Positions 24,170 to 31,080 of a stretch of DNA of 34,479 nucleotides are shown here, piece after piece. The stretch is from the NCBI GenBank assembly GCA_033764265.1, contig JANRJB010000141.1, positions 1 through 34,479 of the forward strand, given 5' to 3'. Position numbers and translations under genes: made by a program. The notes beneath the pieces are model-generated. The model did no database searches, was not told where the DNA came from, and saw only the letters and a list, made by a program, of their open reading frames with translations. The first letter of the stretch is position 1; every line of letters begins with the position of its first letter. The stretch comes from VGEM01 sp033764265. GTDB taxonomy: Bacteria; Pseudomonadota; Alphaproteobacteria; Rhodospirillales; Rhodospirillaceae.

Positions 24170-25384
24170 GTGCCCCCCTCACCGTCCTCGTCGCTGTTCG
24201 CGACCCTGCGCCACCGCCATTTCCGCAACATCCTGGCGGCGATGTGCCTGTCCAACACCGGCTACTGGATGCAGACGGTGGCCGCGGCGTTCCTGATCCG
24301 CGAATGGACCGCGGGCGATCCGTTCATGGTGTCGCTGGTGCAGTCGGCCTTGTTCCTGCCCTCGGTGATCATGCTGATCCCGGCCGGCATGCTGGTCGAC
24401 CTGCTCGACCGGCGCCGCTTCATGATCTTTGCGCAGACCTGGATGATGATCGCGGCGGTGGCGGTCACCGCGCTGGTGGTCGCCGACGTGCGCGAACCGT
24501 GGCTTTTGCTCGGTCTGCTGGCGCTGTTCGCGGTCGGCTTCGCGCTGGCCGCGCCGGCGCAGTCGTCGCTGTGGCCCGAGCTGGTAGGCCTGAAGGAAGT
24601 CGGCAACGCGGTCGGCTTGTATTCCATGACCAACAACGGCGCGCGGCTGGTGGGCCCGGCTGTCGCCGGCGCCGCGATCCCGGTGTTCGGCGCGGCGGCC
24701 ACCGTGGCCTTCAATGCCGTCACCTATCTTGGTGTCATCCTGGCGCTGGCGGTGTGGCCGCGGCCGGCGCCGGCGCATGCGCGGCCGCGGGCCACCTTCA
24801 AGGCGCTGCTGACGGGCGGGTTCGTGTTCGCTGCCCGCTCGTCGCCGTTCCGTGCCGTGCTGGTGCGCTGCGGTGCGTTCTTCGTCGTCACGTCGGTGAT
24901 CCTCGGCATCCTGCCGGTGCGGGTACCCGACGCCGGCGACTTCGGCACCGTGTTCAGCTTCTTCGGCCTGGGCGCGATGCTGGGGGCGTTCAACTATCCG
25001 CGCGTGGCGGCGCGGTTGCCGCGCAACGCATCGATGGGCATCGCGGTCGCGGTCCATGCCGCCGGGCTGATCGGGCTCGCGCTGATCGATTGGCTGCCGG
25101 TGCAGTGCGGGATCACGCTCGTCATCGGCTTCGCCTGGTTCTTCGTCATGTCGGCGGCGCAGGTCGGCGCGCAGAGCATCCTGCCCGACGACCTGCGCGG
25201 GCGCGGCCTGGCGTTGCTCAATCTGGTGCTGATGTCGGGCTATGCTTTTGGTTCGCCTTTGTGGGGCGCGGTGGCGCGTGTCACCAGCCCGGCGCAGTGC
25301 CTGTTGATCGCCGCGGCGGTGTCGCTCGCCGCGCTCGCGTTCACCTACCGCCTGAAACTGCCGGAGGACGTGGCGTCGGGCTGA
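24170..25384 (+). CDS. MFS transporter (EntS/MFS_3-like)
   Basis: 404 residues from GTG 24170; no good ribosome binding site is visible, so the start is uncertain. Twelve hydrophobic helices are evident. Signposts are LRHRHFRNILAAMCLSNTGYWMQTVAAAFLI at the N-terminus, typical of the EntS-like MFS_3 group of exporters, the loop motif LVDLLDRRRFM and AAPAQSSLWPELVG, which is frequent in that family. It is probably a proton-driven exporter of a small compound. It begins 28 bp after the bicupin gene on the same strand and converges on vapC with 13 bp between. Confidence 0.88.
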   Translation: MPPSPSSSLFATLRHRHFRNILAAMCLSNTGYWMQTVAAAFLIREWTAGDPFMVSLVQSALFLPSVIMLIPAGMLVDLLDRRRFMIFAQTWMMIAAVAVTALVVADVREPWLLLGLLALFAVGFALAAPAQSSLWPELVGLKEVGNAVGLYSMTNNGARLVGPAVAGAAIPVFGAAATVAFNAVTYLGVILALAVWPRPAPAHARPRATFKALLTGGFVFAARSSPFRAVLVRCGAFFVVTSVILGILPVRVPDAGDFGTVFSFFGLGAMLGAFNYPRVAARLPRNASMGIAVAVHAAGLIGLALIDWLPVQCGITLVIGFAWFFVMSAAQVGAQSILPDDLRGRGLALLNLVLMSGYAFGSPLWGAVARVTSPAQCLLIAAAVSLAALAFTYRLKLPEDVASG

Positions 25385-25397
25385 AGCCGGCCGCGGT

Positions 25398-25775
25398 TCA
25401 CCAGCCGACGCGCCTGACGCCCGGCACGGCGTCGAAGTGGGCATCGCGGCTCAGGATCGGAAGCGCGTGTTCGACGGCCAGCGCGGCGATCCAAATGTCG
25501 TTCGCGGGCAGCGGGCGTCCGGCCTGCTTCAACGACGAGCGAAGCTGGGCGTAGGACTTCGCGGTTGTAGAGGTGACGTCGAGGATCATGAACTTCGACA
25601 GGTGCGCGTCCAACCAGCGCTCGTAAGTCAGGCGATGGCGCGACGCGGCGATGCCGTAGCGGAACTCGCCGATCACGATGACCGGAATGGCCGGCCGAAC
25701 GGGGCCGCGCACCCAATGGCGTAATGCCGTCTCACCGTCGATAAACGCAGAGAGCGCGTTGGTGTCCAGGATCAC
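25398..25775 (-). CDS. vapC: VapC-family PIN-domain ribonuclease toxin
   Basis: 125 residues from GTG 25775. The same frame is open further upstream, but the PIN fold begins exactly here with MILDTNALSAFIDG. The catalytic acidic residues are D4, E37 (IGEFRYG), D93 (PANDIWIAALA) and D111/D115 (SRDAHFD), so the nuclease centre is complete. VapC toxins cut tRNA or rRNA. The start overlaps the VapB antitoxin stop by 4 bp (GTGA), the usual VapBC coupling. It is intact. Confidence 0.92.
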   Translation of the reverse strand: MILDTNALSAFIDGETALRHWVRGPVRPAIPVIVIGEFRYGIAASRHRLTYERWLDAHLSKFMILDVTSTTAKSYAQLRSSLKQAGRPLPANDIWIAALAVEHALPILSRDAHFDAVPGVRRVGW

Positions 25776-26035
25776 TCGCGGTCCTCGGGCTCGATCACTC
25801 CGAACTCGCGGTCGATCTCGGCCTGCACCTTGCGCAGATCGCGCCGATAGCGCCGTAAGCCGCCAAAAGCCTCCATCCACGCCGGCTCGGCCGGCGTGGC
25901 GGCGCCTACAGGCTCGGCCAATTTGTCGCGGATCGCTTCGGTGAAAAACTCGCGCAACAGCAGCCCGCGCTCGGCGGCGCGCGCTTTGGCCCTGCGGAAC
26001 ACGGCATCGGGAATCTCGACCGTCGTCTTTTTCAT
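25772..26035 (-). CDS. vapB: VapB-type ribbon-helix-helix antitoxin
   Basis: 87 residues from ATG 26035. The N-terminal half MKKTTVEIPDAVFRRAKARA plus RGLLLREFFTEAIRDKL is a ribbon-helix-helix DNA-binding unit. The C-terminal half (AEPAWMEAFGGLRRYRRDLR) would bind the toxin. It precedes vapC with a 4-bp overlap. Immediately upstream are two head-to-tail copies of CCCATATT, a plausible operator for autoregulation. Confidence 0.88.
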   Translation of the reverse strand: MKKTTVEIPDAVFRRAKARAAERGLLLREFFTEAIRDKLAEPVGAATPAEPAWMEAFGGLRRYRRDLRKVQAEIDREFGVIEPEDRE

Positions 26036-26038
26036 GCG

Positions 26039-26054
26039 CCCATATTCCCATATT
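26039..26054. promoter_or_regulatory. Tandem 8-bp repeat in front of vapB, candidate operator
   Basis: CCCATATT is present twice with no spacer, ending 3 bp from the vapB start codon. It is continued by TACGGG, so CCCATATTTACGGG is a near-palindrome. Ribbon-helix-helix antitoxins bind such short repeats. The AT-rich character contrasts with the flanking coding DNA. Confidence 0.45.
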
Positions 26055-26092
26055 TACGGGTCAGGCGCCAAGCCCCAGCGGCATTGGGTTTT

Positions 26093-27154
26093 TCACGACA
26101 ACAGCGCGCGAAAATCGACGATGTGCGCGGTGCCGGCCTCGGCGCCGGCGAACAGCCGGTCGCCGGCCGGGGTCCAGGCCAGCGCGGTGACCGCCGCGCC
26201 GTCCTTGTCCGGATGCGGGCCGCACACCGCGATCACTTTGTGGCTGCCGGGTTGGCCGATGATGACACGGCCGTCCTCGTAACCAGCGGCGACCACGTCG
26301 AGCTTGGGGTTGGCGGCGACGCAGGTGGCGGGCGGGCCGTTCATCGGCCCGCCAAACTCGGTCGGCGCCTTACCCATCGGTCCGCCGCCGGTGAACGGCC
26401 AGCAGATGATGGTGTCGGCGCCGCCGGTGGCCATGAACTGGCCGCGCCGGGTGAACGACAGCGCCCGCACTTTGGCGGCGTAGCCCTGCATGCGGAAGTG
26501 CTCGCCGTCCGACAGTCGCCAGCCGTGCACCGAGTTCTCCTGCATCGCGGTGCAGACGTAAGTGCCGTCGGGGCTCCAGGTCACCTGCAGGTGCGAGCCC
26601 TTCCACGGCAACAGCTGCGCCGCACCGTCCCTGGCCGCGAGCCACCACAGGCTGACCCCGCCGTAATGCGACACCGCCAGCCGCCGGCCCTTGGGGTTGA
26701 TCGCCAATCCGCCGACCGAGGAGTCGTGCGTCAGCTCGCGCGGCGCGGCTTTTCCCTTGGCGTCGAGCACGGTCGCCACCTTACCGGCGGCGTAGACGCG
26801 CAACCCCGTCTCGCGCGTGGCGGCCACGTGCTCGATCCAGCGGCCCTTGGCCTTGGCGAGTTCCTCGCTGCGGCCGTCGACGGTCACTTTCACCAGCCGC
26901 CCGTCGTCGCCGCCCGACAGAAACGCGTTGGCCGCCACGTCGGCGCAGAACGACAAGCTGGCGCCGTCATGGGCCGCATGCAGCTTGAACCCGGCGGCGG
27001 CGTCGGTCAGGTCGAGCACGCCGACATTGCCGTCGCCAAGGCCGATCCCGATGTAACGCCCGTCGGGCGTGGCGGCGGCGCCGACGATGTAGGCGCCCAG
27101 CGACCAGGTCAGCCCGCGCGAGCGGACCAGCGGCTCGTCGGCGTCGAGCGCCAT
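26093..27154 (-). CDS. WD40-repeat protein linked to a CobW GTPase
   Basis: 353 residues from ATG 27154. It has no signal peptide or membrane segment, so it is cytosolic. Blades recur about every 40 residues, with phrases such as AAATPDGRYIGIGLGDGNVGVLDL, LAINPKGRRLAVSHYGGVSLWW, VTWSPDGTYVCTAMQENSVHGW, LSFTRRGQFMATGGADTIICW and LAWTPAGDRLFAGAEAGTAHIVDF. Seven blades are likely. It begins 16 bp after the CobW-type GTPase stop, so the two are almost certainly co-transcribed, and a role in metal delivery or Zn homeostasis is a reasonable inference. It is not an enzyme by sequence. Confidence 0.85.
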   Translation of the reverse strand: MALDADEPLVRSRGLTWSLGAYIVGAAATPDGRYIGIGLGDGNVGVLDLTDAAAGFKLHAAHDGASLSFCADVAANAFLSGGDDGRLVKVTVDGRSEELAKAKGRWIEHVAATRETGLRVYAAGKVATVLDAKGKAAPRELTHDSSVGGLAINPKGRRLAVSHYGGVSLWWLAARDGAAQLLPWKGSHLQVTWSPDGTYVCTAMQENSVHGWRLSDGEHFRMQGYAAKVRALSFTRRGQFMATGGADTIICWPFTGGGPMGKAPTEFGGPMNGPPATCVAANPKLDVVAAGYEDGRVIIGQPGSHKVIAVCGPHPDKDGAAVTALAWTPAGDRLFAGAEAGTAHIVDFRALLS

Positions 27155-27170
27155 GGCGCGCGACGTCCGC

Positions 27171-28208
27171 TCAGGCGGCGACGCAGGCGTCGAAGCCGGC
27201 CTTGAGCGCGCCAGCGTCGAGCGTGCGGCCGATGAACACCATGCGGCTGGTGCGATCGTCGTCGGCCGGCCAGTCGCCGGCGAATGCGCCCTCGGACATC
27301 ATGTGCACCGCCTGGAAAACGTAGCGGCGCGAGGCGTCGGCCAGATTGAGAATGCCCTTGGCGCGCAGGATGGCGGCGCCCTGGGTCATCAGCACGTCGT
27401 TGATCCAGGCGTTGAATTTGGCGGGGTCGAGCGGCGTCGTCGCCCGCAGCGACACGCTTTGCATGTCCTCGTCGTGATAGCGCTTGTCCAGCTTTTTTCC
27501 CGCGTCGTGTCCATGGTCGTGATCGTGATCGTGATCATGGTCGTGATGATGGTCGTGGTCGTCGCCCTCAAGAAATTCCGGATCGAGCGACAGGATGCGG
27601 TTGAGGTCGAAGCTGCCGCGATCGAGGATCTGGTCCAGCGCCACGTTGCAGCGCGCGGTGCGGTGCACGCGCGCGTAGGGGTTCAGCCGGCGCACCGCGG
27701 CCTCGACCTCGGCCAGCTCGGCCGGGGTGACGGCGTCGGTCTTGTTGAGCAGCAGCACGTCGGCGAAGGCGATCTGGTCGGCGGCCTCGCGGGTGTCGGC
27801 CAGCCGCTGCAGGACGTGCTTGGCGTCGACCACGGTGACCACCGAATCAAGCTTGGTCCAGCGCTTGACGTCCTCGTCGGCGAAGAAGGTCTGGGCCACC
27901 GGCGCGGGGTCCGCCAAACCAGTCGTCTCGACTAGGATGGCGTCGAACTTGCCGCGGCGCTTCTGCAGCCCGGCGATGATGCGGATCAGGTCGCCGCGCA
28001 CGGTGCAGCAGATGCAGCCGTTGTTCATCTCGAACACTTCCTCGTCGGCGCCCACCACCAGGTCGTTGTCGATGCCGATCTCGCCGAATTCGTTGACGAT
28101 CACGGCATAGCGCTTGCCGTGATGCTCGGTCAGCACGCGGTTGAGCAGGGTGGTCTTGCCGGCGCCCAGGTAGCCGGTCAGCACGGTGACGGGAACGTGT
28201 TGCGCCAT
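27171..28208 (-). CDS. CobW/COG0523 GTP-dependent metal chaperone
   Basis: 345 residues from ATG 28208, with GGAG 8 nt upstream. The frame extends into rplI upstream, but the family begins here. Walker A is GYLGAGKTT (11-19). The metal-binding CxCC-type motif is GCICC in EMNNGCICCTVRGDL. NKTD is the guanine-specificity motif. Near residue 215 a run of alternating His and Asp (DHDHHHDHDHDH and onward) gives a low-affinity metal store, common in Zn-responsive members. The C-terminal CobW domain ends AFAGDWPADDDRTSRMVFIGR. Proteins of this group supply Zn, or sometimes Co/Fe, to client enzymes. The gene lies 94 bp after rplI, past a strong terminator, and is followed by a WD40 gene. Confidence 0.92.
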   Translation of the reverse strand: MAQHVPVTVLTGYLGAGKTTLLNRVLTEHHGKRYAVIVNEFGEIGIDNDLVVGADEEVFEMNNGCICCTVRGDLIRIIAGLQKRRGKFDAILVETTGLADPAPVAQTFFADEDVKRWTKLDSVVTVVDAKHVLQRLADTREAADQIAFADVLLLNKTDAVTPAELAEVEAAVRRLNPYARVHRTARCNVALDQILDRGSFDLNRILSLDPEFLEGDDHDHHHDHDHDHDHDHGHDAGKKLDKRYHDEDMQSVSLRATTPLDPAKFNAWINDVLMTQGAAILRAKGILNLADASRRYVFQAVHMMSEGAFAGDWPADDDRTSRMVFIGRTLDAGALKAGFDACVAA

Positions 28209-28241
28209 GTCTGACACTCCTCGATCGCGGTGCGTCGCGCG

Positions 28242-28276
28242 AAAAAAAACCGGCGCAAGCGGGTCTTGCGCCGGTT
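28242..28276 (-). terminator. Rho-independent terminator after rplI
   Basis: Read on the minus strand, AACCGGCGCAAG, loop ACCCG, then CTTGCGCCGGTT followed by a further run of T (eight T in total). The stem is perfect over about 12 bp. It lies 27 bp past the rplI stop and ends the rpsF-rpsR-DUF2232-rplI transcript. It is the clearest terminator in the window. Confidence 0.95.
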
Positions 28277-28302
28277 CGGGATCGGTTGCGGCGGCAAGGC
28301 CC

Positions 28303-28884
28303 TTATTCGGCGGCCTTCTCGGCCTCGGCGGGCTGTGCGTCGTCGCCCTCGGCTTCGCCGCCGGCGAGCCGGTCGGCGTCCTCGGCGCGCTCGAGCAGGG
28401 CGGCGGCTTGGTTGCGCGCGGCATCCAGGTCGGCCTGCTCGGTCGACCGGGCGACCGTGACCTCGATGCCGACCCTGACGTCGGCGTGCAGGCGCACCGG
28501 CACCGGGTACATGCCCAGCGCCTTGATCGGCGAGTTGAGCACGACCTGGCCGCGCTCGATCTTGAAACCGGCGGCGATCAGGCCATCGGCGATGTCACGC
28601 GCGGTGACTGAGCCGTACAGCTGGCCGCCCTCGCCGGCCTGGCGCACCAGGATCAGCTTGTAGCCGTCGAGCTTGCCCGAGATGCCGAGCGCGGCCTCGC
28701 GGCGCTTCTGGTTGGCGGCCTCGATGTCGGCCCGCTTGGTCTCGAAGTAGGCCAGGTTCTCCTTGTTGGCGCGCAAGGCCTTCTTGCGCGGCAACAGGTA
28801 GTTGCGCGCGAAGCCGTCCTTCACCTTCACAACTTCGCCCAGTTGGCCCAGGCTTTCGATCCGTTCCAGCAAAATCACCTGCAT
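28303..28884 (-). CDS. rplI: 50S ribosomal protein L9 (bL9)
   Basis: 193 residues from ATG 28884. The N-terminal L9 domain is MQVILLERIESLGQLGEVVKVKDGFARNYLLP, followed by the long connecting helix (ANKENLAYFETKRADIEAANQ) and the C-terminal RNA-binding domain (GGQLYGSVTARDIADGL). An extra tail of about 45 residues, rich in Ala and Glu, extends beyond E. coli L9 (149 residues). Such tails are common in alphaproteobacteria, as I recall it. The start lies one base after the DUF2232 stop, so translation is coupled. A perfect terminator follows. Confidence 0.97.
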   Translation of the reverse strand: MQVILLERIESLGQLGEVVKVKDGFARNYLLPRKKALRANKENLAYFETKRADIEAANQKRREAALGISGKLDGYKLILVRQAGEGGQLYGSVTARDIADGLIAAGFKIERGQVVLNSPIKALGMYPVPVRLHADVRVGIEVTVARSTEQADLDAARNQAAALLERAEDADRLAGGEAEGDDAQPAEAEKAAE

Positions 28885-28885
28885 C

Positions 28886-29839
28886 TCATCCTCCTCGCGG
28901 CGGCGGAACCATCCGCGCCCGCAGCTTCAAAAAGTGATCCACCACACCCAGACAGACCAGCACCACGAACGCCAGTGCGGCCATCAACAGGGCCATCACG
29001 TAGAACGCCACCAACCACAGCCCGGCGCGGTCGAAGCGGGCGATCCCGCTGTGCACCACCGCCAGTCCCTGCAACAGCAGGGGTAAACACATCACCGCCG
29101 CCGCGTTCAGCGCGACAAAGCCCGCGTCGCCCGGCGCCAGCCACGAGGTCGCGGCGGCCGCCCAGAACGCGGCGATGAACCAGCCCGGCACCGCCGCCGC
29201 GCGGTAGGCGGGCGCGGCATACAGCGCCCCGCCCATCCGCATCAACACCGCCTGGGCCAACGCCGCGCTCACGATCGCGCGCAGGCACCAGTTCCATCCC
29301 GCCGCGCCCGGCAAGAACGATGCCAGCGCCGCGATCGCTTCGGGCCGGTCGGGAAGCCCCAACCGGCCTTGTCCCGCCTCGCGGGCCTGGGCGATCACCT
29401 CGCCCAGCCGCGCGCGAACCGTCGCCTCGACGCCGCCCTCGCCCAGCGGCATCAGCGCCAGGCCGGCGACGATCAGGCCCAGCGCCGCCAGCGCCAGCCA
29501 CGCCGCCGCCCGGCCGACCGCGGCGCCGTCGGCCGGCTGGTGCGGACCTTGTCCGCGGCCGAACCGCATCAGCAGCGCCACCGGCAGCGCGTCGACGACC
29601 AGGTAGATCACCGCCGCGGCGAACGATCCGGTCAGCACCGTCGTCGTCACCGCGCCGCTGACCACCGCCACCGGCAGGAACGCCGGCCCCAGTCCCAGCA
29701 CCGCCATCGCCAACGGCAGGGGCGACAGCAGCGTGCCGAACATCACGCCCAGCAGCGAACCCCTCAAGGCCGCGACCAGCAGCGTTGCGCCGAAGACGCC
29801 CGCTGCGACCGCCAGGAGCGCGCTGCGATTCATCACCAT
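28886..29839 (-). CDS. DUF2232 multi-pass membrane protein
   Basis: 317 residues from ATG 29839 (MVMNRSALLAVAAG); a second ATG two codons later is equally possible. About eight hydrophobic helices are present. It reads SLLGVMFGTLLSPLPLAMAVLGLG near the N-terminus and GLAVVHSGIARFDRAGLWLVAFYV near the C-terminus, matching the DUF2232 family, which often sits between rpsR and rplI in alphaproteobacteria. The function is unknown. It is coupled to rplI (TGA-G-ATG) and starts 39 bp after the rpsR stop, so it is co-transcribed with ribosomal proteins. Confidence 0.85.
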   Translation of the reverse strand: MVMNRSALLAVAAGVFGATLLVAALRGSLLGVMFGTLLSPLPLAMAVLGLGPAFLPVAVVSGAVTTTVLTGSFAAAVIYLVVDALPVALLMRFGRGQGPHQPADGAAVGRAAAWLALAALGLIVAGLALMPLGEGGVEATVRARLGEVIAQAREAGQGRLGLPDRPEAIAALASFLPGAAGWNWCLRAIVSAALAQAVLMRMGGALYAAPAYRAAAVPGWFIAAFWAAAATSWLAPGDAGFVALNAAAVMCLPLLLQGLAVVHSGIARFDRAGLWLVAFYVMALLMAALAFVVLVCLGVVDHFLKLRARMVPPPRGG

Positions 29840-29878
29840 GCGGCCGCCCAGAGTGCCAGGCGCCGCATTGTCATTTCC

Positions 29879-30115
29879 TCAGACCGCGACCACGTAAGGC
29901 AGCAACGCCAGGAACCGCGCCCGCTTGATGGCGCGCGCCAGCTCGCGCTGCTTCTTTGTCGACACCGCGGTGATGCGGCTGGGCACGATCTTGCCGCGCT
30001 CGGAGATGTAGCGGCCGAGCAGGCGCACGTCCTTGAAGTCGATCTTCGGCGCGTTGGCGCCGGTGAACGGGCAAGTCTTGCGCCGGCGGAAAAACGGCTT
30101 GCGGCCCTTGTTCAT
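29879..30115 (-). CDS. rpsR: 30S ribosomal protein S18 (bS18)
   Basis: 78 residues from ATG 30115. The sequence is full-length S18: MNKGRKPFFRRRKTCPFT, IDFKDVRLLGRYISERGKI and SRITAVSTKKQRELARAI. S18 pairs with S6 in the platform of the small subunit. Its start overlaps the rpsF stop by 4 bp (ATGA), giving coupled, equal production of the two partners. The Cys in KTCPF is single, so this is not the zinc-ribbon form. Confidence 0.97.
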   Translation of the reverse strand: MNKGRKPFFRRRKTCPFTGANAPKIDFKDVRLLGRYISERGKIVPSRITAVSTKKQRELARAIKRARFLALLPYVVAV

Positions 30116-30624
30116 GATGCGTCTCCCGTTGCCGGGGCTTCGCCGCCGTGGCGCGGACGGCGCCCGGAGTCGTAATGGCCGCCGCGTCCGCCGCGGTCGC
30201 CCCCACGGTCACCATCGTCGCGGTCGCGCCGCGGGCGGTCGAAGCCGCCGCCGAAGCGGCCGCCGCGATCGCCACGGTCGCCGCGATCGCGGTCGCCGCG
30301 GTCCTTGTTCTGCAGCACCGCCGACGGGCCGTCGTCGAGCGTCTCGACGCGCACGCTGAGATAGCGCAGCACATCTTCGTTGATGCGCATGCGGCGTTCG
30401 TACTCGGTCACCGCCGCGGCCGGGCCGTCGACGTTGAAGAACAGATAGTGGCCTTTGCGGTTCTTCTTGATGCGGTAGGAGAGCTGGCGCAGGCCCCAGT
30501 TCTCGCGCTTGGTGACGTTGGCGCCACCTTCCTTGAGGATGGTGGTGAGCTCGTCGCCAAGGGTATCCACCTGAGCGGTGGTCAAATCCTGACGCGCGAT
30601 CACCACGCTTTCGTAAAAAGCCAT
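30112..30624 (-). CDS. rpsF: 30S ribosomal protein S6 (bS6) with Arg/Gly/Asp-rich tail
   Basis: 170 residues from ATG 30624, with AAGGAG 8 nt upstream inside a hairpin loop. Residues 1-100 are the S6 fold (MAFYESVVIARQDLTT, NWGLRQLSYRIKKNRKGHY, MRINEDVLRYLSVRVE). From about residue 108 a disordered tail follows, built of DRGDR, GGRFGG and RGGRGGHYDSGRR pieces; its charged repeats may bind RNA. E. coli S6 has 131-135 residues with an acidic Glu tail, so this basic/acidic mixed tail is different, though long S6 tails occur in alphaproteobacteria. It is the first gene of rpsF-rpsR-DUF2232-rplI. Confidence 0.96.
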   Translation of the reverse strand: MAFYESVVIARQDLTTAQVDTLGDELTTILKEGGANVTKRENWGLRQLSYRIKKNRKGHYLFFNVDGPAAAVTEYERRMRINEDVLRYLSVRVETLDDGPSAVLQNKDRGDRDRGDRGDRGGRFGGGFDRPRRDRDDGDRGGDRGGRGGHYDSGRRPRHGGEAPATGDAS

Positions 30625-30630
30625 GGTCGT

Positions 30631-30645
30631 CCGTACTCCTTACGG
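30631..30645 (-). promoter_or_regulatory. Hairpin that displays the rpsF Shine-Dalgarno sequence in its loop
   Basis: On the minus strand the sequence is CCGTA-AGGAG-TACGG. A perfect 5-bp stem holds AGGAG as the exact 5-nt loop, and the start codon follows 3 nt after the stem. The SD is thus exposed but constrained, a good place for S6/S18 or an initiation factor to act. This could be chance, but a perfect match centred on the SD is notable. Confidence 0.55.
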
Positions 30646-30657
30646 CTTGTCTCGTCC

Positions 30658-30726
30658 CCGCGGACCGACGATCGGCCCGCGCGGCATAGCCGGCGCCACG
30701 TCCAGAACTTTGCAGTTCCCACGGAC
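30658..30726 (-). promoter_or_regulatory. Structured 5' leader of rpsF, candidate autoregulatory element
   Basis: Two hairpins lie in the roughly 125-nt leader. The 5' one (30726-30700) is GTCC, GAACU-GCAA-AGUUC, GGAC, with a GNRA-type GCAA tetraloop and an internal loop. The second (30684-30658) is CCGC, a 2-nt bulge, then GGGCCGA-UCG-UCGGUCC, GCGG. Leaders binding the S6:S18 complex are known upstream of rpsF in many bacteria and include a bulged CCG. I cannot confirm that this is the same motif. Confidence 0.4.
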
Positions 30727-30757
30727 CCACGCCGGCAAGGAGCTATGAAGGGCGCGG

Positions 30758-30785
30758 AATATACAGGTTTTCCGGCCGCCCGCAA
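30758..30785 (-). promoter_or_regulatory. Promoter of the rpsF operon
   Basis: On the minus strand, TTGCGG (30785-30780), a 16-nt spacer, then TATATT (30763-30758). This is the best promoter-like pair between the HTH gene stop and rpsF, and it sits about 130 bp upstream of the start, leaving room for the structured leader. Confidence 0.6.
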
Positions 30786-30823
30786 GGCGCGGCGGAGCGG
30801 AAAAAAGACAATCATATCAACGC

Positions 30824-31069
30824 TTAAACCGACGCCTCGGCATCGGGCGCAGGGCCGGGATCGCCGTCGGGGCGATATTCCAGCAGGTCGCCCGGCTGAC
30901 AGGCCAGCACGGCGCACAGTTTGTCCAGCGTGGAAAAGCGCACCCCCTTCACCTTGCCGGACTTGAGCAGCGACAGGTTCTGCTCGGTCATGTCGATGGC
31001 CTGGGCCAGGTCTTTCGAGCGCATCTTGCGCCGGGCCAGCATGACGTCGAGGTTGACGATGATCGGCAT
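30824..31069 (-). CDS. Small HTH (Xre/YozG-like) regulator
   Basis: 81 residues from ATG 31069. It reads MPIIVNLDVMLARRKMRSKD, then LAQAIDMTEQNLSLLKSGKVKG and STLDKLCAVLACQPGDLLEY, a compact helix-turn-helix of the Cro/YozG type. The tail after residue 67 is Pro/Asp-rich. It follows a DUF2975 membrane protein after 11 bp on the same strand. DUF2975 plus a YozG-type HTH is a recurrent two-gene cassette, as I recall it. It probably represses its own operon; the physiological role is unknown. Confidence 0.88.
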   Translation of the reverse strand: MPIIVNLDVMLARRKMRSKDLAQAIDMTEQNLSLLKSGKVKGVRFSTLDKLCAVLACQPGDLLEYRPDGDPGPAPDAEASV

Positions 31070-31080
31070 GGCGGCCGCCC

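Noticed and set aside
27495..27560. Short periodic GTGATC/GTCGTG run that looks like a microsatellite or CRISPR-like repeat
   Set aside because: It encodes the His-Asp metal-binding stretch of the CobW protein in frame. There are no spacers and no separate element.
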